DNA of 64,000 nt from Cololabis saira (Eukaryota > Chordata > Actinopteri > Beloniformes > Belonidae), in the NCBI RefSeq assembly GCF_033807715.1, contig NC_084592.1:248001-312000 (forward strand), in the 5' to 3' direction. Below are positions 1 through 8,402 of the stretch, one piece after another (within the stretch, counting starts at the first letter, position 1; every line of letters begins with the position of its first letter). The notes under the pieces were generated by a model. It saw nothing but the letters and a program-made list of their open reading frames with translations. It did no database searches and was not told where the DNA came from. Position numbers and translations under genes: made by a program.

Positions 1-1
1 A

Positions 2-502
2 ACACCTCTTCAGTGCGGCCTATCACCAGCTGAGCTGCTGATGAAGAGGAAGCTCCGAACGACTTTGCCAAGTCATGCAGACAACAAAATAAAGCAAAAG
101 AATCCCTCAAAAATTGAACACAAGTTACGACAGCAGAAAATGATGCAAAAGTCATTCTATGACAGAGCAATCAAGCATCTTTCTCCACTGACTACCAACA
201 ACACAGTCAGGGTTGAGGATGCTGATGGATGGCGTACAAAAGCAACGGTTCTGCAAGAAGTTGCTCCACGATCATACGCGGTGAGAACTGAGGACGGGCA
301 AATCCTCAGACGCAATCGTCGCAGTCTGTTAAAGATTCCTCAAGGGACTGTTGGTGAGTTCAGTGTAACCTGCGGTGAATCTCAGGTAATTCCCACACCT
401 GATATGGACTGTGACATTGACTCTCACACACCTGCTCCAAGTGAACCTGAGTTAAGAAGGTCTACAAGAGAAATCAGAAAGCCTGATAGACTGAACTTAT
501 AG
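2..502 (+). pseudogene. Ty3/Gypsy pol, C-terminal end of integrase (partial)
   Basis: An open frame enters from the left edge at position 2 and ends at the stop at 500-502. The translation contains SPAELLMKRKLRTTLP, typical of the region after the integrase catalytic core in K02A2.6-like Gypsy elements, then a charged stretch and the end RRSTREIRKPDRLNL seen at the C-terminus of such polyproteins. The first methionine (41) is internal, so this is the tail of a larger protein and not a gene start. An LTR follows at 759. The family call is from remembered motifs; whether the complete element is intact cannot be judged from this window. Confidence 0.8.
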
Positions 503-758
503 AAAAAAAAGAAAATCCAATATGCATGTTAAAAAAAAAAAAATGTTGAACAAAATGTATATTGATGGATGTTGTGAATGTGTTCTAAATGGCCTAGTAT
601 TGGCTTAGGTTTAAGTTAGCCTATCTGTTAGTTAGCAATCTGATAAGCTGTTTATACTGCATATGTGGCAGGGTTAGATTGCATGAGAAATTGTTTAAAT
701 AACTGACACAGCTAATGGATAATTCATGTTAAAACATTTTGTTTTGGAAAAAGGGGGA

Positions 759-947
759 TGTTATGAGTGGATTCTATTATAGGTGTGACCGCTAGATGGC
801 AGTAGTGGTTTAGTTATCAACGTACCGTGCGTTATTACGGGGTTGAGCAAGACTGCATGAAGACACATGTATGCTGTCAAGAACGGGAGTTAATAAACCA
901 AGTTATTGTTATCAACACGGCCTCATCCTTCAAGCACGAACATTACA
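759..947 (+). repeat. 3' LTR of the Gypsy element at the left edge
   Basis: A purine-rich tract (aaaaaggggga) ends just before TGTTATGAG at 759, and the unit ends ACATTACA at 947, giving TG...CA ends and 189 bp. It contains an AATAAA near 890. It lies 257 bp after the pol stop, as expected for a 3' LTR. The 5' partner is outside the window, so its identity and target duplication cannot be tested. Confidence 0.7.
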
Positions 948-1403
948 ATATTAGGAGAATAAAGTCATAAAATTATGAGAGTTAAGTCGTAATATTACAA
1001 GCAACATAGCCTGAACAAGATGTGACGTGACCAGTTCAACCTAACAGCAGGCTCGCACAACTCCATCAATGAAAGAGCTAAGCTACTGAAAAGCTCATTG
1101 ATTGAGAAAAAATTACATGAGGCTAAATAAACGTTACCTTTACCTTAGCTGACCCAGCCGGTGGAAGTCGTGGCAGCTCGTCAGGCTGAGCTGAGGATGA
1201 TCCGAACCAGTGCACGACTGGATCCCATAAATACGTCTTCTGTTATGACGAATTAATTCGTTATCACGACAAAAACATCTTTGTTATTTCGAGATAACGA
1301 AATAATTAATTCGTTATCACGAAAAAACGATTTTTGTTATATCGAGATAACGAAATAATAAGTCGTTATCACGAGATAACAGTGCAAAAAAAAGAAAAAA
1401 ACA
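948..1403. other. Intergenic stretch with AT-rich palindromic repeats
   Basis: No gene is visible. 948-1010 has repeats of the form taatatta...agtcgtaatatta. 1230-1385 has three degenerate copies of a unit built on ttcgttatc and gagataacgaa, which are inverted relative to each other, so the stretch can fold into short hairpins. Both look like fish interspersed or simple repeats. Confidence 0.5.
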
Positions 1404-1407
1404 GTGC

Positions 1408-2187
1408 TGTGGCAGGATGAGGCTCGACTCCAGAGGTTGGTAAAACCAGAGACGTTCTATAAACCGAGACAGCCCACTAAGGTTCGAGTTGCTGTCTCTG
1501 TGTCACGTGACTGCCACGCCCCTTTAGGAGACCGGAAGTAGGTCCTGAGTCTATTGAGTCCTATGGGAAAAGTGAACGTGAGCACAGATTATTACCAATT
1601 CCTTCGCCCCATAGTAACCTAAGTAAATATGGGACCCATTTTTCAAAAGCCACAAACCTTCTGAAGATTCTGACACCAAAATGGCAATTTTCAGACCGAC
1701 AGATTAGGAGAAAATTAACTTTGTTTGAGACCTGTCTCTGTCTGAGCAACACACTCTCGCGAGATTTGGCTCTCATCGTTTTCCCATCGGATAAAATTAC
1801 GTTTAAAACTAAAATAAAACTAGCTTCTTTGCTTAATAATACTGTTATTTTTATTATTTAAGTATTTTTGGAAGAAAGTTGTACTGTATCTAGTGTTGTA
1901 TGTTCCAAAACGATGTGGGGAGAGGGGCGGCCACGCCCACTTAGGAGACCGGAAGTGTATACAATTTCAAACCATTGCCAGTAACGGCAATGCGCTATCT
2001 TGTGTATAGAAGATCTTTGGTAAAACACGTCTTTATTCCGTGACAGCGGAATCCAACTGACCAAAAGAACTGTCAGTTGACAACTGTAAACAAACACACG
2101 TTGCTAAGCAACCAAATAAATGCTTGTGACCACGCCCCCTTCCATACAGTCCTGATGGGTGCGAGGTCCGTTATTGTGTCCGCCACA
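1408..2187 (-). repeat. 3' LTR of the CsRn1-like element, split by an insertion
   Basis: Bases 1408-1446 (39 bp) and 2027-2187 (161 bp) together reproduce the 200 bp of the other LTR at 6144-6343 with no difference that I can see. The intervening 570 bp plus one duplicated 10-mer are foreign. In transcript orientation this is the downstream LTR. A C-run just inside (2191-2198) is the complement of the purine tract expected before a 3' LTR. Confidence 0.9.
1447..2016. mobile_element. 570-bp non-autonomous insertion in the LTR, 10-bp target duplication
   Basis: The host LTR 10-mer ttggtaaaac occurs at 1437-1446 and again at 2017-2026, exactly flanking this segment. The ends are weakly inverted (agacgttctata at the left, tatagaagatct at the right). 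Inside, a direct repeat of about 30 bp (gccacgccc.ttaggagaccggaagt) occurs near 1514 and 1931. A 9-10 bp duplication suggests a Mutator-like transposon, but no transposase is present and the superfamily is unproven. Confidence 0.7.
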
Positions 2188-2232
2188 CAGCCCCCCCCAG
2201 AACACCCAGAAGGTTGTCCTTGGAAGGGCCCA

Positions 2233-2520
2233 TCAGTCCCTCACTGGTGGCTTAATCAGCCGACCATAACAGCTGCGCCGTCCTTGCTGTACCACCACAG
2301 GAGCATCAGTGTGAGCAGGATGCTGCGGAGAAAAAATAACAGTCTTCGGTGGTAAATTAGAACGTCCATCCTTTGCAGCATCGACAGGAGGTCTCAGTGG
2401 AGGGCGTCCACGACGGGGGACCTGGGCCGGGACCACAGCTTCATCCGCTACAGTGTGTGCGGGTTTAAGCCTATCTAGTGCCACGTGCTCTTTGCGGCCA
2501 CCTAGGTCTAGCAAAAAAAA
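2233..2520 (-). pseudogene. Detached C-terminus of the CsRn1-like pol
   Basis: This frame continues pol after a one-base slip in the T8 run (A8 on the plus strand near 2513-2520). It reads LDLGGRKEHVALDRLKPAH, the usual end of the integrase C-terminal region of such elements, then a proline-rich tail up to the LTR. In the main pol frame the same DNA encodes a nonsense tail ending ARGTR. Confidence 0.75.
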
Positions 2521-5500
2521 CCTTAGGGCCTCTCTCGAGGACTCTAAAGGGGCCGTCGTATGGAGGCCGTAGAGGAGAGCGATGAGCATCATGCCGCACG
2601 AAGACAAACTGAGCCGACTTGAGCTCCGATGGAATGAATGTTCGCGGAAAACAGTGGTGAATAGGCCCCGGTGTCAAAAAACAATTTGATGCGAAGGGAC
2701 CGCTTGCTGGGTGAATTTGCGGGGCTGAGCTTTCAGGCAAAAATTCTCCAGGCACACGAAGTGGCTGACCGAACACGAGCTCTGCGGGCGACGCATTTAA
2801 ATCTTCCTTCAGGGCCGTGCGCAAACCGAGCATGACCCACGATAAGCGCTCCACCCAGTTACCATCCGAGAGCGCAGCACGCAGTGCTGCTTTGAGGGAC
2901 CTGTGAAAACGTTCACAAAGGCCATTAGCTTGTGGGTGGTATGCAGTAGTACGGTGTACCTGCACTCCCAAAGCTTCTGCCAACGACGACCAAAGTTCTG
3001 AAATGAACTGGGGGCCTCTGTCAGACGTGATGTCAGACGGGACACCAAAACGTGAGACCCAGGCACCCAGGAAAGCACGCGCCACATCTTTTGACCCTGT
3101 AGAGGAAAGGGGCACTGCCTCGGGCCACCTGGTGGTACGGTCCACCATGGTGAGGAGGTGCGTGTAACCCTGCGATGGAGGAAGAGGGCCCACCAGGTCG
3201 ATGTGGACATGGTCAAACCGCCTGGCTGGAATGGGGAACGGTTCCAGGGGCGCCTTTGTGTGCTGGTGAACTTTAGCCCGCTGGCATGCTACACATGCAG
3301 CTGCCCACTCCTTAACCTCCCTGCGGAGGCCGGGCCAGACAAACTTGGCCCCAACCAGTTTCACTGACGCCCGGATGCCAGGGTGTGAGAGGGAGTGTAC
3401 GGAATCGAAAACCCGCCGGCGCCAGGAAACTGGGACCACCGGACGGGGCCGACCAGTGGAGATGTCGCAGAGAAGAGCTGGACCTCCGACCTCTACCGCC
3501 AAGTTCTCTAGTCTGAGACCGGTACCAGCAGACCTAAGAGTCGCGATGTCCTGGTCATCAGCCTGGTCAGCAGCCATAGCAGAAAAATCAACTCCCAGGT
3601 TTACAGGGCACACCAGCGCGCGTGACAGGCAATCGGCCACCAGGTTTGTTTTACCCGCGACATGCCGAATGTCCGTGGTAACCTCTGAGATGGACGCTAG
3701 ATGGCGCTGCTGGCGAGCGGACCACGGCTCTGTCACTTTAGAAATTGCAAATATCAACGGCTTATGGTCTACATATGCCGTGAATGAACGGCCTTCTAGA
3801 AAAAACCGAAAATGACGGGTGGCGAGGTACAGCGCCAACAACTCACGGTCAAAAACACTATACTTTCGCTCACTGTCACGTAGTTTGCGGCTGAAAAATG
3901 CAAGAGGTTGCCAAACTCCTGCCACCCGTTGCTCTACGACTCCCCCTACTGCTATGTCCGAAGCGTCGGTTGTCAAAGAAATGGGGGCCGAAGGTGATGG
4001 GTGAGCTAAAAGTACTGCATTGGCCAGGGCAGACTTAGCATCCTCAAAGGCACTGATGCGGTCAGGTGTACAGTCCACTGGGTCACAGCCTTTCTTTTTT
4101 TGCAAGGCTCCATAAAGCGGCTGCAGGAGGTGGGCGGCGCAAGGGAGGAAACGGTTATAAAAATTAATCATACCCAAAAACTCCTGCAGCGCCTTAACCG
4201 AGGCCGGGCGGGGAAACTCTGCCACCGCTTGAACCTTAGACGGCAGTGGAACTGCACCCTGAGCTGAAATCCGGTGCCCTAAAAAATCAATAACCGGCAG
4301 GCCAAACTGGCACTTAGCCGGGTTGACAATAAGGCCGTGTTCATCTAGCCTCTGGAAGACCAGTTTGAGGTGTGCCAAATGCTCTTCTGTTGAGGAACTG
4401 GCCACCAAAATGTCATCGAGGTAAATGAACACGAACGTGAGGTCTCGCAACACAGAGTCCATCAGCCTCTGGAAGGTCTGCGCTGCCCCCTTCAGGCCAA
4501 AGGGCATGCGCAGAAATTCAAAAAGCCCAAACGGGGTAATTACAGAGGTCTTGGGCACATCCTCTGCTCTCATGGGAACCTGGTGGTAACCGCGTACTAA
4601 ATTCACCTTAGAAAAGATGGTTGTCCCTGCTAAATGCGCGGAAAAATCCTGGATGTGTGGGACTGGATAGCGGTTGTGCACTGTGACGTTGTTAAGACGG
4701 CGAAAATCCCCACACGGGCGCCACGAACCGCCTGCCTTAGGCACCATGTGAAGCGGTGAGGCCCAGGGGCTCTTGGAGCGTCTAACTATGCCTAAACGCT
4801 CCATAGAGGCAAACTCCTCTTTAGCAATGGCTAACTTCTGTGTGTCTAACCGGCGAGCACGCGCAAACACCGGGGGCCCCGTGGTGGTGATGTAATGCTC
4901 GACGCCGTGCCTGGTTGTCGCTGTGGAAAAAATAGGTTTGATCAGCCGCGGGAATTCTGCCAGCAGACGTTGGAACACGTTACCTGCTGCTAAAAAACTA
5001 GCGTGTGCTAGCGGTCCAGATCCCTCAGTCTCACACGGGAAAGTCATAAAAGTCACTGCATCGATCAATCTGCGGTTTGCAACGTCCACCAGCAAACCGT
5101 TAGCACACAGAAAATCAGCACCGATGATAGGAACAGCAACACTGGCGATGACAAAGTCACTGTCGAACCGGCGTCCGTTGAAACAAACAGTCACTGACCG
5201 GGTCCCGAAAGTGGTGATGGAGGAGCCGTTGGCCGCGCTTAACGGTGGTCCGTTACCTCCGGTCGACCGGTCCGTGGCGGTTGGCGGTAGGAGGCTCAGC
5301 TGTGAGCCTGAATCCACCAGGAAACGTTTCCCTGATGCATAGTCTGCAATGAACAGCAGCTCCTGACCGCCGATCGCTGCTACTGAGCGCCGGTTTCCCG
5401 GTGGCTCCAACTGACACGGAGGGACGCAGCGTCTCGCCTTGGCGCCGAACCGTTGGTGGAAGAAACAGAGATCTGTCCCGCGTCGTCTCTGGGTCTTCAC

Positions 5501-5782
5501 GGCAGCCACCACCGCTGGGTCTGCGTCCTCCGACGTCGATCGCTGGGCGGTTGTTGCGACGTGGTGAACGGCCAGACTCCGGGTAGCGATCAGGACTCGG
5601 TCGGCTTCCTCAGCCAAGCCGCGGTGGTCGCCCGTTACAAGGCAGCTGGAGTTCGCCAGCGCTGCGCGGACAGGCAGCGGCAGTTGGCGCAGGAAAAGAT
5701 GGAAAAAGAAAAATCCACCATCGTCTGGGCCAAGCAGAAAAAGCATCTGGTCCATCAGCTCCACCGCCGACCCGTCACCCAA
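2471..5782 (-). pseudogene. CsRn1-like Gypsy pol: zinc knuckle, protease, RT, RNase H, integrase
   Basis: The frame is open for 1103 codons. In order: end of Gag with a zinc-knuckle-like CFFHQRFGAKARRCVPPC (about residues 106-123), aspartic protease DSG (157-159), reverse transcriptase with YLDD (454-457), RNase H from TTDAS (604-608) to the DHKP region, the integrase His/Cys finger (about 800-833), and a D,D-35-E core around HIDLVGPLP (861-869) and ITSDRGPQF (918-926). In RT motif A the aspartate of the usual FSKVDL is asparagine (FSKVNL, residue 394), which should abolish polymerase activity. The ATG at 5782 is only the first methionine after the gag frame break, so it is not a genuine start. 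The last residues are out of frame after about 2517. Confidence 0.9.
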
Positions 5783-6122
5783 GCCCGGCAGGGAGAGGAG
5801 TCTGTCCGCTCTCTCCGAGGGCTGAGAGGCTGAACCTCCGGAGAAGCAGCTGCTTCAGCGCGGCGTACTTTTCCCGTCGCGGAGGCGCACAGAGCAGCTG
5901 CAGGGCGCGCCGAGTGGGCTGTTGGCCAAGGGCGACGACGACCAGATGATACCGGGAATCATCATCAGTGATTCCCCGTAGCCGGAAAAGCGCCTCGATG
6001 TGCTGGAACCAGGAGCCGGAGTCCTCCTGCCAAAACTCAGGGAGCCTCAAAACCGCAGCGGAACCTGCGGGCTGCGGAGGCTGATGAGATGAAGACGAGA
6101 TGTCTTCTGTTTCCTCAAACAT
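5775..6122 (-). pseudogene. CsRn1-like gag, N-terminal half
   Basis: The likely start is the ATG at 6122 (MFEETED), 22 nt after the LTR end; an upstream in-frame ATG at 6143 overlaps the primer-binding site and is less plausible. The translation has LPEFWQEDSGSWFQHIEALF and FRLRGI, the conserved capsid N-terminus of this lineage. The frame runs into a stop at 5775 while the pol frame carries on the family sequence. The junction near 5800-5815 contains a short imperfect direct repeat (cagcctct/cagccctc) that could have caused the shift. Confidence 0.8.
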
Positions 6123-6132
6123 GTTCAAACAA

Positions 6133-6142
6133 GGGGTCACCA
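6133..6142 (-). promoter_or_regulatory. Primer-binding site, tRNA-Trp type
   Basis: Read on the minus strand, TGGTGACCCC follows the 5' LTR after a single T. This is complementary to the last ten bases of tRNA-Trp (known 3' end GGGGTCACCA). Priming by tRNA-Trp is a recorded trait of CsRn1-type Gypsy elements. Confidence 0.75.
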
Positions 6143-6143
6143 A

Positions 6144-6343
6144 TGTGGCAGGATGAGGCTCGACTCCAGAGGTTGGTAAAACACGTCTTTATTCCGTGAC
6201 AGCGGAATCCAACTGACCAAAAGAACTGTCAGTTGACAACTGTAAACAAACACACGTTGCTAAGCAACCAAATAAATGCTTGTGACCACGCCCCCTTCCA
6301 TACAGTCCTGATGGGTGCGAGGTCCGTTATTGTGTCCGCCACA
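6144..6343 (-). repeat. 5' LTR of the CsRn1-like element
   Basis: 200 bp with TG...CA ends (TGTGGCAGG ... GTCCGCCACA on the plus strand). It is followed by gtgc, the second copy of the target duplication. I can see no mismatch to the other LTR, which implies recent insertion. Confidence 0.92.
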
Positions 6344-6389
6344 GTGCAAAAATAAAAAAGGGGCATGGCCGTTCTCGGCTTCTGTACTT

Positions 6390-6870
6390 TACAGTCCCAT
6401 CTGCAATAATCATCTCTTTCTCCCAGCCAAATTAGATCCTGTCTTTGTCCAGTGGCAAAGGGCAGGATTAAGTAAATTCAGTGATCTCTACATAGATGGA
6501 ACTTTTGCTACATTTGATGCTCTTTCCACCAAAATGTATGACAGTATCACATCACTCAATAAAGTGACACTTGATAAGATCAGAGCAGATTGGGTAGAAG
6601 AACTTGAAATAAATATCTCAGATGCAACCTGGGATGGTGCACTATAGAGCAAAAGGGCCAAGCTCATGCGCTCGCCTTGGCTTGATTCAGTTCAAGGTTC
6701 TCCATCGAATCCATTATAGTAGTCACTCGCTAGGATATACTGTCAAACATGTGAACGTTGTCATGTAGCTAAGGCCGACCTGCCCCATATGTTCTGGTCC
6801 TGTAATGAACTATCATTTTTTGACTATGATATTTCAAACCTTATCTGAAGCTTTTAGCAGATATCCAACC
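6390..6870 (+). pseudogene. L1/Tx1-type LINE ORF2 remnant (C-terminal part)
   Basis: The reading frames carry LDPVFVQWQRAGLSKFSDLY, then after deletions ARLGLIQFKVLHRIHYS and a degraded copy of the cysteine-rich LPHMFWSC region. These are typical of the stretch after reverse transcriptase in fish L1/Tx1 LINEs. Stops and frame changes occur after 6647. No 3' tail or target duplication was identified, so it is an old fragment. Confidence 0.6.
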
Positions 6871-7002
6871 CAGTGCTGAAATGACTATGTTGGAGTCCCA
6901 GGGTAGGGTATATCAATGACAAATTAAATTAAAAATGTGCTTGCTTTTTCAACTCTCCTTGCCCGGGGGAAGAATCCTGTTGGAGTGGAAATCAGAACAT
7001 AC

Positions 7003-7320
7003 AGGACTGTCTCAGAAAATTAGAATATTGTCATTTTCTGTAATGCAATTACAAAAACAAAAATGTCATACATTCTGGATTCAGTACAAATCAACTGAAA
7101 TATTGCAAGCCTTTTATTATTGCTGATCATGGCTTACATCTTAAGAAAACTCAAATATCCTATCTCAAAAAATTAGAATATTCTGGGAATCTTAATCTTA
7201 AACTGTAAGCCATAATCAGCAATATTAAAATAAAAGGCTTGCAATATTTCAGTTGATTTGTAATGAATCCAGAATGTATGACATTGTTGTCAGAAAAGAT
7301 CAAATATTGCATTAGAGGGT
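7003..7320. mobile_element. Palindromic MITE (ctgtctcagaaaattagaat type)
   Basis: The left arm gtctcagaaaattagaatat...ctggattcagtacaaatcaactgaaatattgcaag is repeated inverted at about 7235-7300. A second internal inverted stretch (tctcaaaaaattagaatattc) lies between. The pattern matches a common vertebrate palindromic MITE of about 400 bp. Here the centre is shortened and the right terminus is lost. Confidence 0.65.
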
Positions 7321-7373
7321 TCCCCCAAACATTCCATGATACATCAGCCCCTCTGTCTTATTTTGAGAAACTT

Positions 7374-7645
7374 ATGGTGCTTTTCCACTAGTACCTACTC
7401 AGCCAGACTCTTCGCTTCCCTCCAACTTCTTCTTCCACTTCTCCTCTGGGTGGTGAAAAAACAAACGAGGACGAGGCGTGCCGAGTAAGTACTAGTGGAG
7501 AAGCGCCATTAGAACCTCGGCAGAATAGATACAGAAAAAGTATCTAGTCGGCCAGCCTCCACCCGCCTCGGCCCGTAGTGGAAAGTGCAAGACGGTGCGT
7601 GGCGAGTAAAGGCGCGCTGAGTAGGGACTAGTGGAAAAGCACCAT
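7374..7645. mobile_element. MITE with ggtgcttttccactagtacc ends
   Basis: The left end atggtgcttttccactagta and the right end (complement of actagtggaaaagcaccatt) are inverted repeats of about 27 bp. Internal copies of the same motif lie at 7480-7510. It belongs to the same broad group as the elements at 15794-16428 and 31008-31880. Confidence 0.65.
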
Positions 7646-7938
7646 TAAAGTCCTCTGACTAAACTGAAAATTAGGCAGGAATAAATCCTTGTACCTCCTT
7701 GGGGACTCAGGGACCTCAGAAAACATGTGTAATGATGATCACATAAAGCAAGTAGCTTACTTGTACCGTCTTGAATATCCACTTTTTCTTTTATTTATTT
7801 AATTTATGTATTTTATTTATTCATTTGTTTTTATCTTGCATATTTTCATTCTTGAAACCTTTTCAGTGTAACATTTGTGCTTTTTGAGTTTATTCTCATT
7901 TAATTTATCTGTTTGCACTGGCAGTGTGTGGGGGGGGG

Positions 7939-7962
7939 TATATATATATATATATATATACC

Positions 7963-8000
<38 letters not shown>
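7939..8000. repeat. (TA)n microsatellite
   Basis: A G9 run is followed by about 20 TA units, a ccg interruption and about 15 more AT units. It lies just outside the rrp1b 3' end. Confidence 0.95.
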
Positions 8001-8117
8001 TATATCTGTAACCAATGCTCATTTTCTGTAATAAAAACATGTTTAAAAAAAAGACTCTCCATCACCATTAACTAAAACCTGAAACCTTGAATAAAACATG
8101 GAAATGTGGAAAACAAC

Positions 8118-8123
8118 TTTATT
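8118..8123 (-). terminator. Poly(A) signal of rrp1b
   Basis: TTTATT on the plus strand is AATAAA in the transcript, 88 nt after the stop codon. No other signal is nearer, so cleavage is expected about 15-25 nt further, near 8095-8105. Confidence 0.7.
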
Positions 8124-8211
8124 AAAACCAAAACCAGTTTTACACATAAAGATTTGAACCACAGCAAGGCTGGTGTGGTTCTGAAGTCCCGGGTAAAGTG
8201 TCCCCTGTCAG

Positions 8212-8402
8212 TCAGAAGAAGTCTACAGCTCTGGGTCTTCTCTTCAAGCCCTTTGAGCCAGAGTTCCTGGAGCTGGTGGGGGTCTTTATGGTGGTGGGTG
8301 GAGACTTCAGGACCCCACACTTGGGTTTCTGCTGTGGATCGAAGGGAATGCGTGATGAACCATGTGGACTCAACAGCAAGCTGCGATCTGTTTTCCTGAA
8401 TT
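8212..8402 (-). CDS. rrp1b: rrp1b exon 16, last coding exon
   Basis: Encodes [35 protein letters not shown] and the end [12 protein letters not shown], nearly the same as the human RRP1B C-terminus. SLLL sits where human has SILV (a SILK-like PP1 contact). Stop at 8212-8214. Confidence 0.96.

Larger units (their letters stand above)
1404..6347 (-). mobile_element. Complete but inactive CsRn1-like Ty3/Gypsy LTR retrotransposon
   Basis: Two LTRs of 200 bp (6144-6343 and the split copy 1408-1446 + 2027-2187) flank gag-pol on the minus strand. They look identical base for base. A 4-bp target duplication gtgc lies at 1404-1407 and 6344-6347. The primer-binding site beside the 5' LTR matches the 3' end of tRNA-Trp, and Gag has a zinc knuckle starting CxxH; both are known traits of the CsRn1 lineage. 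The copy is dead: gag and pol are in different frames, a T-run indel cuts off the C-terminus, and the first catalytic aspartate of reverse transcriptase is asparagine. A 570-bp insertion splits the 3' LTR. Confidence 0.9.

Noticed and set aside
2809..5833. Several plus- and minus-strand frames of 60-156 codons overlapping the Gypsy pol
   Set aside because: Shadows of the pol reading frame; no independent motifs.
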